Source of the DNA: Larix sibirica
Lineage: Eukaryota > Streptophyta > Pinopsida > Pinales > Pinaceae
DNA: 10,284 nt
NCBI GenBank assembly: GCA_004151065.3
Contig: NWUY0300011028.1
Span: forward strand, 1 to 10,284
Direction: 5' to 3'
Shown here: positions 8,042 through 10,284 of the stretch, in pieces
Layout of the letters: each line of letters opens with the position of its first letter
How positions within the stretch are numbered: position 1 is the stretch's first letter
Program-made: the position numbers and the translations under genes
The notes under the pieces: model-generated
What the model saw: only the letters and a program-made list of their open reading frames with translations
Told to the model about the DNA's origin: nothing
Database searches by the model: none

Positions 8042-8369
8042 CTGTTGGCATGATCAAACCTAGTGTACAAAGAGAACCCATCTTACAAAGAGAAGTCGTT
8101 TTGAACTTTGGAAAAAAGAGTCAAAGCTCGATGGCCTGTTAAACCTATTTATTTGATATACAAACTATCCTCTACCCTAACATAAAAGGTGAAAGAGTCA
8201 TTTCGAATTTTGGAAAATTCAATGCACAATTTTAGGTAAGTTTTTCCTACCATACTAGGAATGGTTATGTTGATATTAAAATTTATGTTTTCTTAATGTT
8301 ACTATTGAATAGCCTATATAAGTCAAATGGATTGCAGAGGGGTGTTAGGATAATTAATACTCCAACCTT
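8042..8369. other. Unassigned stretch up to the N at 8370
   Basis: No gene is seen. If the primer-binding site at 8026 is real, this would be the start of that element's internal region. Two similar segments, near 8090-8124 and 8195-8222, share the pattern GAGTC.TTT.GAA.TTTGGAAAA loosely. Confidence 0.4.
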
Positions 8370-8370
8370 N
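8370..8370. other. Single ambiguous base at a repeat boundary
   Basis: The N sits exactly one base before the second copy of the LINE terminal sequence begins. It may be a plain ambiguous call, or it may mark a joined gap, in which case the order of the left and right parts of the window is not assured. Confidence 0.8.
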
Positions 8371-8430
8371 TTGTACTATTTGATTTATATATATAAATAA
8401 CAATAGTACGCTTTTTTTTCGCTGAAAAAA
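8371..8430 (+). mobile_element. Second copy of the LINE 3' terminus
   Basis: Bases 8371-8410 are identical, 40 of 40, to the LINE tail at 5672-5711, and the following segment differs only by A to C and one extra T before the same CGCTGAAAAA end. Both terminal hairpins are therefore present. Nothing upstream of 8371 matches the LINE. It may be an extremely 5'-truncated LINE insertion, a SINE that borrowed the LINE tail, or an assembly effect at the N. No target-site duplication was seen. Confidence 0.8.
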
Positions 8431-8616
8431 CAATACACAACATGTGTATTCATTGTTTATTGTTTTTCGATTTACAATATGTTCATGGGCCAAACTCACC
8501 GGGAGTCAATAATAAGGGAGAATGCTTGATGACGAGTCCTAATTAAACTCGCTCTCCCTCGTTTGATATAGCTAACTCAAACCAGAATGTTGACATGGTT
8601 GTTACTAATGAAATTG
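8431..8616. other. Flank between the LINE tail and the LTR
   Basis: No gene is seen. A short hairpin, AATACAC at 8432-8438 with GTGTATT at 8444-8450 and a five-base loop, follows directly after the two LINE hairpins. The five bases before the LTR are AATTG, the expected place of one target-site duplication half. Confidence 0.5.
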
Positions 8617-9408
8617 TGTAACACCCCTTGTCACATATTGCAATAGTGCTAGGGGGCATACCCGGGTTATAGTGTAGGCCTGGGACCCACTTTGAGCCAC
8701 ATTAGTAGGTCCTATTTCTACACCATAGTATTAAATTATGTAGGTTCGTATGTCTATATTAAAGTATTATAAGGGGGATTCATAAGAACATAAGTAAATA
8801 ACTTAATTTATTTAATCAAGGATTAGATAAACGAAAGGTTTATTAAAGGAGAATAATAAAATATGTAATTATGATCTATTTATCTATTTAGGGGAATTTT
8901 GCATGGGGATTATTGCATGTGGACATGTGTCCATCCTGGGGGAGCTTGGAAAAGCTTAAATGGGAAAAAGGAGAGGGGTAAAGGGCTCTTCTTCCTTCCT
9001 CCTCTTCCTTAGGATTTCAATGAGCTGGGAGGGAGATGGAGATTTGAAGGCTGAGGGTAGAATAGGATTCTTATTATGATGTTTGGTTGACTTGGTATTG
9101 CTAAGTGAGGGCTTGGGGGCTCTCAGTCTATGACTGGGGAGTTGGTTGGGAGGAGAGAGGTCCCCCATACATGATTTCCTTAGGAGCTTCTATGGAGTTG
9201 GTGAACACCATGTGTGCTTCAAATGTGCAACTGTAAGTCAAACTTGTTGGTGATAGGTACTTCGTCCTACTTATTCTCGTGGTTATTTGCTTATGGTTGC
9301 GTATTTTGATGTTGCTATTGTTTAAATTCTAGTTAGAATTTTTTTGTGTATCTAAACATGAGATGATAATGAAAACTTATTTGATTAGTAGTAATTTAGG
9401 TCCTTACA
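8617..9408 (+). mobile_element. LTR (5' LTR) of a plant LTR retrotransposon, 792 bp
   Basis: The segment starts TGTAACACCCC, a common plant LTR start especially among Ty3/gypsy elements, and ends GGTCCTTACA, so it has the TG...CA ends. A primer-binding site follows two bases later. No second LTR lies in the window. A minus-strand open frame of 70 codons within it (8956-9168) has no known motif and is not called as a gene. Assignment to Ty3/gypsy is by LTR start and PBS type only, as no gag or pol is present. Confidence 0.7.
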
Positions 9409-9410
9409 TT

Positions 9411-9426
9411 TGGTATTAGATCCCGG
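9411..9426 (+). other. Primer-binding site, initiator tRNA-Met type
   Basis: TGGTATTAGATCCCGG matches 13 of 16 bases of TGGTATCAGAGCCAGG, the complement of the 3' end of plant initiator tRNA-Met. It begins two bases after the LTR end, the normal spacing, which fixes the LTR as a 5' LTR in plus orientation. Confidence 0.75.
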
Positions 9427-9481
9427 TTCCAAATTTGAAACCAAAGGGCCTACTTCAAACCAAAAGCTAGATAATTATTGG
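9427..9481 (+). mobile_element. Short leftover of the LTR element's internal region
   Basis: About 55 bases follow the primer-binding site before sequence of a different character begins near 9482. There is no gag start. The element therefore appears cut off here by a nested insertion, deletion or misjoin. Confidence 0.4.
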
Positions 9482-10284
9482 TGTTGGAATCTATTTAATA
9501 CTGAGAGGGGGTGAANTCATTCCACTCAACACTTCTCTTTAACTGATGTTGCAATTCCTGTGTTGTGTGCTACTTCAACTAATTATGCAATATGTGCCAA
9601 GATTCACTATGTTGTTCTACTACTGCACAATTGCATGTTCAACTGATACTCTGCAACTATTAATTACTTGTTGTTCTGATGTGGTGCAATAGTATCAAAT
9701 GGAACTACACACTTATTGATATGTGTTTGTTTGGTTTAAGTGCCATAGTCTTTCAAACAATAGTCTTTCATATGATTTGTTCTTTCGGTTTAACACACCT
9801 GCCTCGGGTCATCTTCATCAAGACACTCATACTTGATTCTGCTGCTATTTTGTTTTTGTGCATCTAATGATCTTCTTAGCACACTTCAACTAAGTCAGTC
9901 TTATTACGTTAGTCAAACTTATTCACTTTGCGCATGTTCTAATATACTTCATGTATGTCTCTGCGTTTCTGACTTATAACATCTGTGAATCTTTGTGTGT
10001 TGCTTGCAACATGGTCATTCGGTAGTCACGCACTTGCACATACTCTGCATTCTTCCTTTTCTATCTAGTGCAATCATTACATATCTATAGCATCATTCTG
10101 TGCACCATCAATTATATAATTCATCTGCTTGTGCGCACTCAGTTCTCTAATAGATCATTGTTGTTCTGGTTCCACGAGCCCTTCATGACCTGAATATAAA
10201 TATGTATCTTCCACTTACAAGCTCTTCATACTTGTCATCAAGTTTGCTTCAAATCTCCAACTTGCTTCCTATTTATACATGTCC
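9482..10284. mobile_element. Probable start of another LTR-type repeat, running off the window
   Basis: The region opens TGTTGGAATC, then about 20 bases later has CTGAGAGGGGGTGAANTCA. A G-rich GAGGGGGTGAAT-type motif near the start is common in plant LTRs, including Copia types. The rest is rich in CTTC and GTTG words with no gene recognised; the 62-codon plus frame at 9679-9867 has no motif. A short direct repeat, ATAGTCTTTCA, occurs at 9745-9755 and 9760-9770. A single N lies at 9516. No 3' end of the repeat is reached. Confidence 0.35.

Noticed and set aside
8956-9168. Minus-strand frame of 70 codons inside the LTR
   Set aside because: Lies within a well-bounded LTR; low-complexity Pro, Ser and Lys content and no motif.
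8617-9408. Solo LTR
   Set aside because: The bases after it are a primer-binding site, not a repeat of the AATTG that precedes it.
9679-9867. Plus-strand 62-codon hydrophobic frame
   Set aside because: Hydrophobicity follows from T-rich DNA; no motif and no neighbouring coding sequence.

Overview
The window looks like repeat-rich intergenic DNA from a seed plant with a large genome, possibly a conifer or other gymnosperm. That assignment is an inference from the plant L1 LINE with an RNase H tail, the plant-specific DUF1635-like remnant, the plant-type LTRs and the AT-rich decayed sequence. I see no intact gene, no RNA gene, no CRISPR array and no prokaryotic feature.

Layout. Positions 1-1020 hold unassigned AT-rich DNA with one diverged 74-bp tandem duplication. 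About 1023-5729 is a long, dead plant L1-type LINE. In order it has a remnant of the 3' end of ORF1, a UAAUG stop-start junction at 1412-1416, then ORF2 with an APE-type endonuclease, reverse transcriptase, CCHC-type zf-RVT and RNase H domain, and a 3' UTR ending in two hairpins. ORF2 is broken by at least nine in-frame stops and several frameshifts, yet long stretches still read clearly in one frame. About 5785-6811 is a previously unannounced decayed copy of a plant DUF1635-family gene, recognised by its ERDEA helix near the N-terminus and its LP-G-LL...LLQ.LL..GP.P..R.PPP block near the C-terminus.

From 6812 to 8369 there is non-coding repeat-derived DNA: a 44-bp tandem repeat with two identical units, a MITE-like inverted repeat, a 76-bp-spaced duplication, and a possible old LTR end with a primer-binding site eroded only by transitions. 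A single N at 8370 is followed at once by a second copy of the LINE 3' terminal hairpins (8371-8430), so contiguity across this point is uncertain. A 792-bp LTR (8617-9408, TGTAACACC...TTACA) follows with an initiator-Met-type primer-binding site at 9411-9426. The rest, from about 9482, probably begins another LTR-type element that runs off the window.

The genes do not work together; this is a record of nested transposon insertions around a dead host-gene copy. I did not find an undescribed functional system. The points most worth checking are the LINE terminal hairpins and their second copy, the DUF1635-like pseudogene, and the UAAUG junction.
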